Position numbers and translations under genes: made by a program
Origin: Neorhizobium petrolearium
GTDB lineage: Bacteria; Pseudomonadota; Alphaproteobacteria; Rhizobiales; Rhizobiaceae
Assembly: GCF_017873175.1 (NCBI RefSeq)
Contig: NZ_JAGGJW010000011.1
Location: 225,556-289,555 of the forward strand
Length of the DNA: 64,000 nucleotides
Reading direction: 5' to 3'
Notes under the pieces: generated by a model
Seen by the model: the letters and a program-made list of their open reading frames with translations, nothing else
What the model was told of the DNA's origin: nothing
Database searches by the model: none
Shown here: in pieces, positions 27,250 through 35,661 of the stretch
How positions within the stretch are numbered: position 1 is the first letter of the stretch
Layout of the letters: the number at the start of each line of letters is the position of its first letter

Positions 27250-27945
27250 ATGAGCGACAGTCCAGAGCGTATATCGCTGGCGGGCCGGCTCAGGAATAAC
27301 TTCCTTACCGGGCTCGTCATCTGCGCGCCGCTCGCGATCACCATATGGCTGACCTTCACCTTCATCGACTGGGCGGATAGCTGGGTCACCCCCTACATTC
27401 CGAAGCGCTACGACCCGCAATATTATTTCAATATCACCATTCCCGGCACGGGTCTGGTGATTGCGGTCGTCTTGATCACCATCATCGGCTTCCTCGGCAA
27501 GAACTTGATTGGGCGGTCGATCGTCAATTTCGGCGAGTCGATCCTGCACCGCATGCCGCTCGTCCGGACGATCTACAGAAGCGTCAAGCAGATCCTGGAG
27601 ACGGTGCTGAAGGAGCAGTCGACCTCCTTCAAGAAATGCGGGCTGATCGAATTCCCGAGCCCCGGCATGTGGGCGCTGGTCTTCATTTCCGGTGACGCAC
27701 AGGGAGAGATCGCGGCAAAGCTCAATGCGGATGGCGAGGAGATGGTTGCCGTCTTCCTGCCTCCGACGCCGGTGCCGACAGCCGGCTTCTTGATGTTCGT
27801 GCCGAAGAGCAAGATCATCATGCTGGACATGACGCCGGAGGAGGGGGCGAAACTGCTGATTTCCGGGGGGCTGATCGCGCCGGACTATAAGCCTGCCAGA
27901 GGCGCACCGACGGCAGTTCTGCCGCCGCCGGTAACGCAAGGCTGA
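27250..27945 (+). CDS. DUF502 family membrane protein
   Basis: Protein of 231 residues with two N-terminal transmembrane helices (FLTGLVICAPLAITIWLTFT and GLVIAVVLITIIGFLGKNLI) and a soluble C-terminal domain containing the family marks RMPLVRTIYRSVKQILET and FPSPGMWALVFISG and VFLPPTPVPTAGFLMFVP. The function of DUF502 is not established. The ATG at 27250 is preferred because AGGGAAG stands before it; an ATG 18 nt earlier is the alternative. It ends one base before recG's stop on the other strand. Confidence 0.88.
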   Translation: MSDSPERISLAGRLRNNFLTGLVICAPLAITIWLTFTFIDWADSWVTPYIPKRYDPQYYFNITIPGTGLVIAVVLITIIGFLGKNLIGRSIVNFGESILHRMPLVRTIYRSVKQILETVLKEQSTSFKKCGLIEFPSPGMWALVFISGDAQGEIAAKLNADGEEMVAVFLPPTPVPTAGFLMFVPKSKIIMLDMTPEEGAKLLISGGLIAPDYKPARGAPTAVLPPPVTQG

Positions 27946-27946
27946 T

Positions 27947-30055
27947 CTATCCGGCTCTCAGGAAACGAATCGCTTCGTCGCGACGGTGCAGATAGAGCAG
28001 CACGCGCACGTTCTGGCCGCGTTCGCTCGTCAATTCCGGGTCACGTTCCAACAGATAGGCTGCATCCTTGCGGGCGATCTCCAAGAGGTCGGCATGCGCC
28101 TCAAGGCTTGCGATCCTGAAACCCGGCGTGCCGGACTGGCGGGTGCCGAGCAGCTCACCTTCGCCACGCAGGCGCAAATCCTCCTCGGCGATCAGGAAAC
28201 CGTCCTCGCTGTCGCGCAGGATCGAAAGCCGCGCCCGGCCTGTCTCACTAAGTGGCCCTTTATAGAGCAGGATGCAGGTGGAAGCTTCGTCGCCGCGTCC
28301 GACCCGGCCGCGAAGCTGGTGAAGCTGGGCAAGCCCGAAGCGTTCCGCATGCTCGATCACCATGATCGTTGCATCCGGCACGTCGACGCCCACCTCCACG
28401 ACGGTGGTCGCGACCAGCAAACGCAACTCGCCATTCTTGAATGCGGACATGACCGCATCCTTTTCCGGACCGCTCATGCGGCCGTGGATGAGCCCGACAT
28501 TATCGCGGCTCAGCTCTTTCGCCAGCACCGCATACCGCTCCTCCGCCGACATGAGGTCGGAGACATCCGACTCCTCGACCAGTGGACATATCCAATAAGC
28601 CTTCTTTCCTTCATCGATCGCGCTTCTCAGCCGTGCGACGATCTCGCTGAGCCGTTCGGTCGGGATGGTGACGGTCTGGATTGGTTTGCGGCCGGCAGGT
28701 TTCTCGGTGAGCTTGGAAACGTCCATGTCGCCGAAGGCGGCAAGCACCAAAGTGCGCGGGATCGGCGTCGCGGTCATCACCAGCATGTGCGGCGAGATAC
28801 CCTTGGCGGTCAGCCGGAGACGCTGATGCACGCCAAACCGGTGCTGCTCGTCCACGACGGCAAGCATCAAATTGTGATAGTTGATCGCATCTTGGAAGAG
28901 CGCATGGGTGCCGATAACGATCCGGGCTTCGCCGGAGGCGATTCTTTCGGCGATCTGCTCGCGTTCCCGACCCTTCGTGCGCCCGGTCAGGACCTCGACC
29001 GTCACGCCTGCCGCTCCGGCCAGTTTGGAGATTGTTGCGAAATGCTGGCGGGCAAGGATTTCCGTTGGTGCCATGAGCACTGCCTGACCACCGGCTTCGA
29101 CAGCCGCCGCCATGGCGAGCAGCGCAACCAGCGTCTTTCCGGCGCCGACATCACCCTGTAGAAGCCGCAGCATGCGCTCATCAGACGCCATATCCTTCAG
29201 AATATCATCGACAGCCAGCTTCTGGCTTGGTGTCAGCGAGAAGGGTAGGGAGGCTATGATCCTGGCGGATAGATCGCCCTTTACCCGGATCGGCTGGCCC
29301 GGCACCTTGCGAAGGCGTTGGCGCACCAGCGAGAGCGACACCTGACCGGCCAGGAACTCGTCATAGGCAAGCCGGCGGCGGGCGGGCGACTGCGGATCGA
29401 TATCCATCTCGTCGCGCGGATCGTGCAGACGCCTGAAGGCTTCCGTAACGGAAGGAAACCCTTGACGCTGCGTGAGTGCTGCATCCGCCCATTCCGGCAG
29501 GGTTGATAGACGTGCGACGGCGCCCTCGATCGTCCTGCGCAGCACTTTGGGCGACAGGCCTGCCGTTAGAGGATAAACAGGCTCGATCAGCGGCAGGTTT
29601 TCGGCCTCCGAGGATTTCACGATGAAATCCGGATGCACCATGGAAGGGCGGCCGTTGAACCAGTCTACCTTGCCGCTCACCATCACCAACTCGTCGATCG
29701 GCAGCGATTTCTCCAGCCAGTTGCCTTTGGCATGGAAGAAGGTCAGCGCCAGTTCGCCCGTATCGTCATGGAGAAAAACACGATAGGGCAGGTTCGACTT
29801 GCCGCGCGGCGGGGGCTGATGCCGATCGACGCGTCCTTCGATGGTGACGATCGCCCCTTGTGGCGCGAGGGCGATGCCCGGCCGGTTGCGCCTATCGATC
29901 AGCGAATAGGGAGCGTGGAAGAGGAGGTCGATGACACGGCAATCGTCCGCATCTTCGCGGCCGGTAACACGCGCGATCAGGTCGGCGAGCTTCGGCCCGA
30001 CGCCGGCAAGCGAAGCGACGGGCGAGAACAGTGGATCGAGAATGGCGGGACGCAT
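27947..30055 (-). CDS. recG: ATP-dependent DNA helicase RecG
   Basis: Branch-migration helicase that remodels stalled forks and Holliday junctions, 702 residues. The N-terminal wedge/OB part (GVGPKLADLIARVTG and the OB fold near residues 70-160) is followed by helicase motif I LLQGDVGAGKTLVALLA, motif II VDEQHRFGV, motif III MTATPIPRTL and motif VI HQLRGRVGRG. ATG 30055 is used; a TTG nine bases earlier also lies in frame. No clear Shine-Dalgarno is seen. Divergent from sdhE-mfd. Confidence 0.96.
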   Translation of the reverse strand: MRPAILDPLFSPVASLAGVGPKLADLIARVTGREDADDCRVIDLLFHAPYSLIDRRNRPGIALAPQGAIVTIEGRVDRHQPPPRGKSNLPYRVFLHDDTGELALTFFHAKGNWLEKSLPIDELVMVSGKVDWFNGRPSMVHPDFIVKSSEAENLPLIEPVYPLTAGLSPKVLRRTIEGAVARLSTLPEWADAALTQRQGFPSVTEAFRRLHDPRDEMDIDPQSPARRRLAYDEFLAGQVSLSLVRQRLRKVPGQPIRVKGDLSARIIASLPFSLTPSQKLAVDDILKDMASDERMLRLLQGDVGAGKTLVALLAMAAAVEAGGQAVLMAPTEILARQHFATISKLAGAAGVTVEVLTGRTKGREREQIAERIASGEARIVIGTHALFQDAINYHNLMLAVVDEQHRFGVHQRLRLTAKGISPHMLVMTATPIPRTLVLAAFGDMDVSKLTEKPAGRKPIQTVTIPTERLSEIVARLRSAIDEGKKAYWICPLVEESDVSDLMSAEERYAVLAKELSRDNVGLIHGRMSGPEKDAVMSAFKNGELRLLVATTVVEVGVDVPDATIMVIEHAERFGLAQLHQLRGRVGRGDEASTCILLYKGPLSETGRARLSILRDSEDGFLIAEEDLRLRGEGELLGTRQSGTPGFRIASLEAHADLLEIARKDAAYLLERDPELTSERGQNVRVLLYLHRRDEAIRFLRAG

Positions 30056-30144
30056 AAAGCGCAAAATGCGATGGATTTTGCCTATTTGGCAAGGTGACGA
30101 CGGCAGAAAAGCGTCCTATATGAACCGCAAACAGGGACACCGAC

Positions 30145-30474
30145 ATGACAGGACTATCACGCACCAGCGCGGATCTCGATCCGCGCCGCCGTCGCATTCT
30201 CTATCGTTGCTGGCATCGCGGCATACGCGAGATGGATCTCGTATTCGGGCAGTTTGCGGAAACGGAGATTGCTCGTCTGTCCGATGCCGAACTCGATCAG
30301 TTCGAGGCGGTCATGGGGGAGGACGATCATGATCTGCATGCCTGGATTACGGGCGCAAAGCCGCTCCCGGAACATCTGCGGACGCCGCTTTTTGCGCGCA
30401 TAGCTGCCTACACGCCGGATTTCGACCCGGTCACCAAGGCTTCTCTGGAAGCGAGGCTCGGCCTCATCCGATGA
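30145..30474 (+). CDS. sdhE: Succinate dehydrogenase assembly factor SdhE family
   Basis: Small helical protein (109 residues) that promotes covalent flavin attachment to SdhA. The family motif RGxxE is present as HRGIREMDLVFGQFA, and the C-terminal tail is a little longer than in E. coli. Its stop overlaps the mfd start by 4 nt (ATGA), an arrangement that suggests co-translation with a repair gene of unrelated function. Confidence 0.9.
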   Translation: MTGLSRTSADLDPRRRRILYRCWHRGIREMDLVFGQFAETEIARLSDAELDQFEAVMGEDDHDLHAWITGAKPLPEHLRTPLFARIAAYTPDFDPVTKASLEARLGLIR

Positions 30475-33400
30475 CTTCTGGCTCGATGATTCCCGGATTC
30501 GACGCAAAAAGAATAACGGCGGCAGAAAGTTCGCTTACCATCGGCAACGTGCCGCCCGGCATGGAGCCGCTCGTCCTGGCAGAGCTCGCGCGCGCCGGCC
30601 AGCCGGTCGCCTATGTCATGTCCGACGGGCAGAGCATGCCCGATCTGGAACAGATGCTGTCCTTCGTCGCGCCGGAAATTCCGGTCCTCACGCTGCCCGC
30701 CTGGGACTGCCTTCCCTATGACCGGGTCTCGCCGAGCGCCGATGTCTCCGCCCGGAGGCTGGCCGCACTCTCCGGCCTGATTGCGCATAGGAAGAAGCCA
30801 CATGCGGCGATCGTGCTCGTCACGGTCAACGCCATGCTGCAGAAGATCGCTCCCGCCGACATCATCGAAAGCCTCGCCTTCTCGGCCAAACCCGGTAATC
30901 AGGTGCGCATGGACGACATCGCCGCTCGACTGGAGCGCAATGGCTTCGAGCGCGTGGCGACCGTGCGCGAGGTCGGTGAGTTTGCGGTGCGCGGCGGCAT
31001 TCTGGACGTTTTCGTGCCGGGTACGGAAGAGCCGGTGCGGCTTGATTTCTTCGGCGATACGCTGGAGTCGATCCGGTCCTTCGATCCGGCCAGCCAGCGC
31101 ACGACAGGCCAGGCGAGGTCGCTCGACCTGAACCCGATGAGCGAGGTGACGCTGACGCCCGATACCATCAGCCGTTTCCGAAAGAACTACCTTTCACTTT
31201 TCGGTGCCGCGACGCGCGATGACGCACTCTATCAGGCGGTATCCGAAGGCCGACGCTATGCCGGCATCGAGCACTGGCTGCCGCTGTTTTACGAAGGGCT
31301 TGAAACCGCCTTCGACTACCTCCGGGGCTTCCGTATCGTCACCGACCATACGGCGCGTGAAGCGGCGACCGAGCGTTCGAAACTCGTTCTCGACTATTAC
31401 GAGGCGCGGCGCGATAGCGGCAGAGAAGGAAAGGGCGCCGCAGCACAGGCCGCCCCTTACAAACCCATTTCGCCAGGTCAGCTTTATCTCGATGGCAAGG
31501 CGTTTGCATCGGCGCTCGACGCCGTCGGCGCACTCCGGGTGACACCCTTCAACGAGGTGGATGCGGAAGGTCGCCGCGTGGTGACAGTAGGCGCCCATGC
31601 CGGCCCGCGCTGGGCAAAAAACCAGGCCGAAGACAAAGCGCGCGACGAACGCGTCAACGTCTTCGACCTCGTGGTCAAGCACATCGCCGACAAGCGCGCC
31701 GAAGGCATCAAGGTTCTCGTCACCGGCTGGTCTGTCGGCTCGCTCGACCGCCTGCTGCAGGTTCTGGACGAGCGTGGCCTGAAGCGCATCAGGCCCGTTG
31801 AAAAGCTCTCCGACCTGGATCTGCTCGAAAAGGGGGAGGCAGCTTCCGCCGTCCTCAGCCTCGAAGCGGGTTTTGAGACGGATAGCATCGCGGTCATCGG
31901 CGAGCAGGACATCCTGGGCGATCGCATGGTTCGCCGCGGCAAGCGTCGCAAGCGCGGGGCGGATTTCCTGACCGAAGTTACCGGTCTCGATGAAGGCTCG
32001 CTCGTCGTCCATGCGGAACACGGTATCGGCCGTTTCGTAGGTCTCGTCACGATCGAGGCGGCCGGCGCGCCGCGCGCTTGCCTGGAATTGCATTATGCCG
32101 ATCAGGCAAAACTCTTCCTGCCTGTCGAAAACATCGATCTTCTGTCGCGCTACGGTTCCGATGCGGCCGAAGCCCAGCTCGACAGGCTTGGCGGTGGTGC
32201 ATGGCAAGCACGCAAGGCGAAGCTCAAGAAGCGGCTGCTTGACATGGCGGACGATCTGATCCGCATCGCCGCCGCGCGCATGACCCGCCGCGCGCCGGTG
32301 CTCACGACGCCGGAAGGGCTTTATGATGAATTCGCCGCCCGCTTCCCGTATGACGAGACCGAGGATCAGGCGAATGCGATTGACGCCGTGCGCGACGATC
32401 TCGGCGCCGGCCGACCGATGGATCGCCTCGTCTGCGGCGACGTCGGTTTCGGCAAGACGGAAGTAGCGCTGCGCGCCGCCTTCTTTGCCGCGATGAATGG
32501 CGCACAGGTGGCGGTCGTGGTGCCGACCACTTTGCTCGCCCGCCAGCACTACAGGACCTTCAAGGAACGCTTCCGTGGCCTGCCGATCACGATCGCCCAG
32601 GCATCGCGGCTCGTCTCCGCCAAGGAACTGGCAGATACCAAGAAGGGCTTGGCCGAGGGCAAGGTCGATATCGTTGTCGGCACCCATGCGCTGCTCGGTG
32701 CCGGTATCAAGTTCGCCAACCTCAGTCTGCTCATCATCGACGAGGAGCAGCATTTCGGCGTCAAGCACAAGGAGCGGCTGAAGGAGCTCAAGAGCGATGT
32801 GCATGTGCTGACGCTGTCTGCGACGCCGATCCCGCGCACGCTGCAGCTTGCCATGACGGGCGTGCGTGAACTCTCGCTCATCACGACGCCGCCGGTCGAC
32901 CGCATGGCGGTGCGCACCTTCATCTCGCCCTTCGACCCGCTCGTCATCCGCGAGACGCTGATGCGAGAGCATTATCGCGGCGGCCAGAGTTTTTATGTCT
33001 GCCCGCGAATTGCCGATCTGCCGGAGATCCAGGACTTCCTGCAGTCGGACGTGCCGGAATTGAAGGTTGCGGTTGCCCACGGGCAGATGCCGGCCGGCGA
33101 ACTCGAAGACATCATGAATGCCTTCTACGACGGCAAATACGACGTACTTCTATCGACCACCATCGTCGAGTCCGGCCTCGACGTGCCGACCGCCAATACG
33201 CTGATCGTCCACCGGGCCGATATGTTCGGGCTGGCGCAGCTTTACCAGCTGCGCGGTCGGGTGGGACGCTCCAAGGTGCGCGCCTTCGCGCTCTTTACCC
33301 TGCCGGTCAACAAACCGCTGACGACGACCGCCGATCGTCGACTGAAAGTGCTGCAGTCGCTTGATACGCTGGGCGCAGGCTTCCAGCTCGCCAGCCACGA

Positions 33401-33995
33401 CCTCGACATTCGCGGTGCGGGCAATCTGCTCGGGGAGGAGCAGTCGGGCCATATTAAGGAAGTCGGCTTCGAACTCTATCAGCAGATGCTGGAGGAAGCT
33501 GTCGCTGAAGTGAAGGGGGACGACGAAATCATCGACACCGGCTGGTCGCCGCAGATTTCCGTCGGCATCACAGTGATGATCCCGGAAAGCTATGTGCCCG
33601 ATCTGCATCTGCGCATGGGTCTTTATCGCCGGCTTGGCGAGCTGACCGAACTTTCAGAGATCGATGGTTTCGGCGCGGAAATGGTGGACCGTTTCGGTCC
33701 CATGCCGCCCGAAGTGCAGAACCTCCTGAAGGTCGTCTATATCAAGTCGCTTTGCCGCAAGGCCAATGTCGAAAAGCTGGACGCCGGCCCGAAGGGTCTG
33801 GTTGTCAGCTTCCGTGACAAGCAGTTCCCCAATCCGGCGGCGCTGGTCGGCTACATCGCCAAGCAGGGAACGCTGGCAAAAATCCGGCCGGATCAGAGCG
33901 TGTTCCTCACGCGCGACCTGCCATCGCCGGAGAAACGGCTCACGGCTGCCGCCCAGGTGATGACGCAATTTGCCGAGTTGGCAAAAGCTGATTAG
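30471..33995 (+). CDS. mfd: Transcription-repair coupling factor Mfd
   Basis: DNA translocase that removes RNA polymerase stalled at lesions and recruits UvrA, 1174 residues. In order: the N-terminal UvrB-like module, the RNA-polymerase-interacting CarD-like domain (GLDEGSLVVHAEHGIGRFVGL, about 505-560), the RecG-like motor with Walker A CGDVGFGKTEVALRA, DEEQ box IDEEQHFGV, and LSATPIPRTLQLAM, then the C-terminal TRCF domain (about 1010-1110). It shares 4 nt with sdhE. Overlaps the following convergent gene by 4 nt. Confidence 0.97.
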   Translation: MTSGSMIPGFDAKRITAAESSLTIGNVPPGMEPLVLAELARAGQPVAYVMSDGQSMPDLEQMLSFVAPEIPVLTLPAWDCLPYDRVSPSADVSARRLAALSGLIAHRKKPHAAIVLVTVNAMLQKIAPADIIESLAFSAKPGNQVRMDDIAARLERNGFERVATVREVGEFAVRGGILDVFVPGTEEPVRLDFFGDTLESIRSFDPASQRTTGQARSLDLNPMSEVTLTPDTISRFRKNYLSLFGAATRDDALYQAVSEGRRYAGIEHWLPLFYEGLETAFDYLRGFRIVTDHTAREAATERSKLVLDYYEARRDSGREGKGAAAQAAPYKPISPGQLYLDGKAFASALDAVGALRVTPFNEVDAEGRRVVTVGAHAGPRWAKNQAEDKARDERVNVFDLVVKHIADKRAEGIKVLVTGWSVGSLDRLLQVLDERGLKRIRPVEKLSDLDLLEKGEAASAVLSLEAGFETDSIAVIGEQDILGDRMVRRGKRRKRGADFLTEVTGLDEGSLVVHAEHGIGRFVGLVTIEAAGAPRACLELHYADQAKLFLPVENIDLLSRYGSDAAEAQLDRLGGGAWQARKAKLKKRLLDMADDLIRIAAARMTRRAPVLTTPEGLYDEFAARFPYDETEDQANAIDAVRDDLGAGRPMDRLVCGDVGFGKTEVALRAAFFAAMNGAQVAVVVPTTLLARQHYRTFKERFRGLPITIAQASRLVSAKELADTKKGLAEGKVDIVVGTHALLGAGIKFANLSLLIIDEEQHFGVKHKERLKELKSDVHVLTLSATPIPRTLQLAMTGVRELSLITTPPVDRMAVRTFISPFDPLVIRETLMREHYRGGQSFYVCPRIADLPEIQDFLQSDVPELKVAVAHGQMPAGELEDIMNAFYDGKYDVLLSTTIVESGLDVPTANTLIVHRADMFGLAQLYQLRGRVGRSKVRAFALFTLPVNKPLTTTADRRLKVLQSLDTLGAGFQLASHDLDIRGAGNLLGEEQSGHIKEVGFELYQQMLEEAVAEVKGDDEIIDTGWSPQISVGITVMIPESYVPDLHLRMGLYRRLGELTELSEIDGFGAEMVDRFGPMPPEVQNLLKVVYIKSLCRKANVEKLDAGPKGLVVSFRDKQFPNPAALVGYIAKQGTLAKIRPDQSVFLTRDLPSPEKRLTAAAQVMTQFAELAKAD

Positions 33996-34930
33996 TTGTC
34001 GGATTGAGCGTCGGGTTTGGTGACGACCGCGGCTTGTGGGTCGGTCGCGACGGATCTCGGTAGCGGCACATCGCGAGCCCGCTCGCGCGCTAGCGTGAGC
34101 AGGCCGGAGCCGATGATCAGGACGATGCCAACGAGCATCGGCAGGTCGACTGTGTCGCCGAAGATCAGATAGCCGAACAGGATCGCCCAGAGCATCTGGC
34201 TGTATTGCGTCGGACCGACAAGGGCGGCCGGCGCGTAATAGGCCGCATACATCAGCAGGATGGTGGCGAGCGCCGCGAGAAGACCGTATCCGGCAAGCAT
34301 GGCCCATTCGGGCAGGGTCGGCCAGCGGAAGTCGGGGATCATGAGGATGCCCAGCACGACGAGTACGCCGATGATGCCGGCGCCATAGAGTGAGATGTTT
34401 TTCTCCGACGGTCCCATGGCGCGATAAACAATGATGGAGATCGCGCCGGAAAGTCCCGCGAAGACAGCGCCGACATGGCCGATGGAAAGTTCGCGGAAGC
34501 CGGGGCGGAGCACGACGAGCACACCGATGAAACCGATGATGACGGCGCTCCAGCGCTTGATGCCGACCGCTTCCTTGAGGAAGAGCACGGACATGATCGT
34601 TACGAACGAAGGCAACAGGAAGATCAGCGCGAAGGCTTCCGCCATCGAGAGATAGGTGAAGGCGGCGACACTGCCGATCGTGCCGATGGCAGACGAGAAG
34701 AAACGCAGGATCCACAGCGGCCGGTTGCTGCTTCTGAAGGCATCCGTCCATCGGTCGTCGGGTTTCAGCAGAAATGGAAAGCCGGCAAGCATAAAGACGG
34801 CCCCGAAAAACCCCATCTCATAGGCCGTCAATGCGCCTTCGATCATCTTGACGCTAGCATCGCTCCAGGAATAGGCCGCAAAGGAAGCGAAGGCGAGGAG
34901 AACGCCCTTCATGCTCTGGTCGCTACGCAA
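33992..34930 (-). CDS. EamA/DMT superfamily transporter
   Basis: Ten-helix transporter of 312 residues with two tandem EamA repeats (about residues 10-140 and 155-290). Substrates in this superfamily include metabolites and amino acids; none can be assigned here. The start is uncertain: ATG 34912 has no ribosome binding site, whereas the in-frame TTG at 34930 has AGGAG exactly 8 nt upstream, so TTG is preferred. The 3' end overlaps mfd by 4 nt on the opposite strand, and the DsbA-like gene lies 20 nt upstream on the same strand. Confidence 0.87.
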   Translation of the reverse strand: MRSDQSMKGVLLAFASFAAYSWSDASVKMIEGALTAYEMGFFGAVFMLAGFPFLLKPDDRWTDAFRSSNRPLWILRFFSSAIGTIGSVAAFTYLSMAEAFALIFLLPSFVTIMSVLFLKEAVGIKRWSAVIIGFIGVLVVLRPGFRELSIGHVGAVFAGLSGAISIIVYRAMGPSEKNISLYGAGIIGVLVVLGILMIPDFRWPTLPEWAMLAGYGLLAALATILLMYAAYYAPAALVGPTQYSQMLWAILFGYLIFGDTVDLPMLVGIVLIIGSGLLTLARERARDVPLPRSVATDPQAAVVTKPDAQSDN

Positions 34931-34950
34931 GACAATGGCTCCTGGGCGGT

Positions 34951-35622
34951 TCAGATCATGCCCTTGCGGGCTTCCGTCTTCAATTTGGCGATTTCGCGCA
35001 ACGCATTGGCAAACACATCCGGCGTCTGGGCGCCGCTGACCGCATATTGCCCGTCGAGAATGAAGAAGGGCACGCCAGTGACGCCCATCTTCTGCGCCGC
35101 GTCGATCTCGGACAGCACCGTATCCTTGTCCGCTTCGGTTTTCAGAAGGTTTTCAATGACCTTGCGGTTGAGGCCGCTTTGCGCGGCGATATCGGCTAGA
35201 ACAGCGTGATCCCCGACATTGCGGCCTTCTTCGAAATTCGCCCTGAAGAGCGCGGTCGCGACCCTGTCCTGAATCTCTCGGCCTTCCATCATCGCCCAGT
35301 GCAGCAGGCGATGCGCATCGAGCGTATTGGGGCCAATCTTGATCGCTTCGAAATTATAGCGGATGCCGACCTCTTCGCCGAGCTTCTTCAGCATTTCATG
35401 CGCGCGGTCCACGGCATCTTTGCCGCCGAGCTTACGCGCCAGTTCGGCCTGGTGATCGACGCCTTCCTGCGGATGGTCCGGATTGAGCCGGTAGGGCCGC
35501 CAGTTGACGTCGACGCTCACCTCGTCCTGGACCTCGGCGATTGCAAGTTCCAGCCGCGCCTTGCCGAGATAGCACCAGGGGCAGACCACATCCGATACGA
35601 TGTCGACGGTTACGCGCTCCAC
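34951..35622 (-). CDS. DsbA/FrnE-family thiol oxidoreductase
   Basis: Thioredoxin-fold protein of 223 residues with active-site CPWC in VVCPWCYLGKARLE, the helical insertion typical of FrnE/HCCA isomerases (about residues 60-150), and the cis-Pro loop GVTGVPFFILDGQYAVSGAQ. No signal peptide, so cytoplasmic. Starts at GTG 35622 with AAAGGA 8 nt upstream. It sits 20 nt before the EamA gene, so they may be co-transcribed. Relatives are called 2-hydroxychromene-2-carboxylate isomerase-like; the reaction here is unknown. Confidence 0.9.
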   Translation of the reverse strand: MERVTVDIVSDVVCPWCYLGKARLELAIAEVQDEVSVDVNWRPYRLNPDHPQEGVDHQAELARKLGGKDAVDRAHEMLKKLGEEVGIRYNFEAIKIGPNTLDAHRLLHWAMMEGREIQDRVATALFRANFEEGRNVGDHAVLADIAAQSGLNRKVIENLLKTEADKDTVLSEIDAAQKMGVTGVPFFILDGQYAVSGAQTPDVFANALREIAKLKTEARKGMI

Positions 35623-35661
35623 GGCGGGTGTCCTTTCATTGGCAGGGCTGGATGTTTCCGG

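Noticed and set aside
25375..27939. 854-codon antisense frame over glmS and the DUF502 gene
   Set aside because: Complementary frame of highly biased high-G+C genes; composition is Arg/Asp/His rich without domains and both underlying genes are certain.
27986..29161. 391-codon plus-strand frame over recG
   Set aside because: Antisense shadow of a well-supported gene.
31194..33080. 628-codon antisense frame over mfd
   Set aside because: Shadow of mfd codon bias on the other strand; no motif or ribosome binding site.
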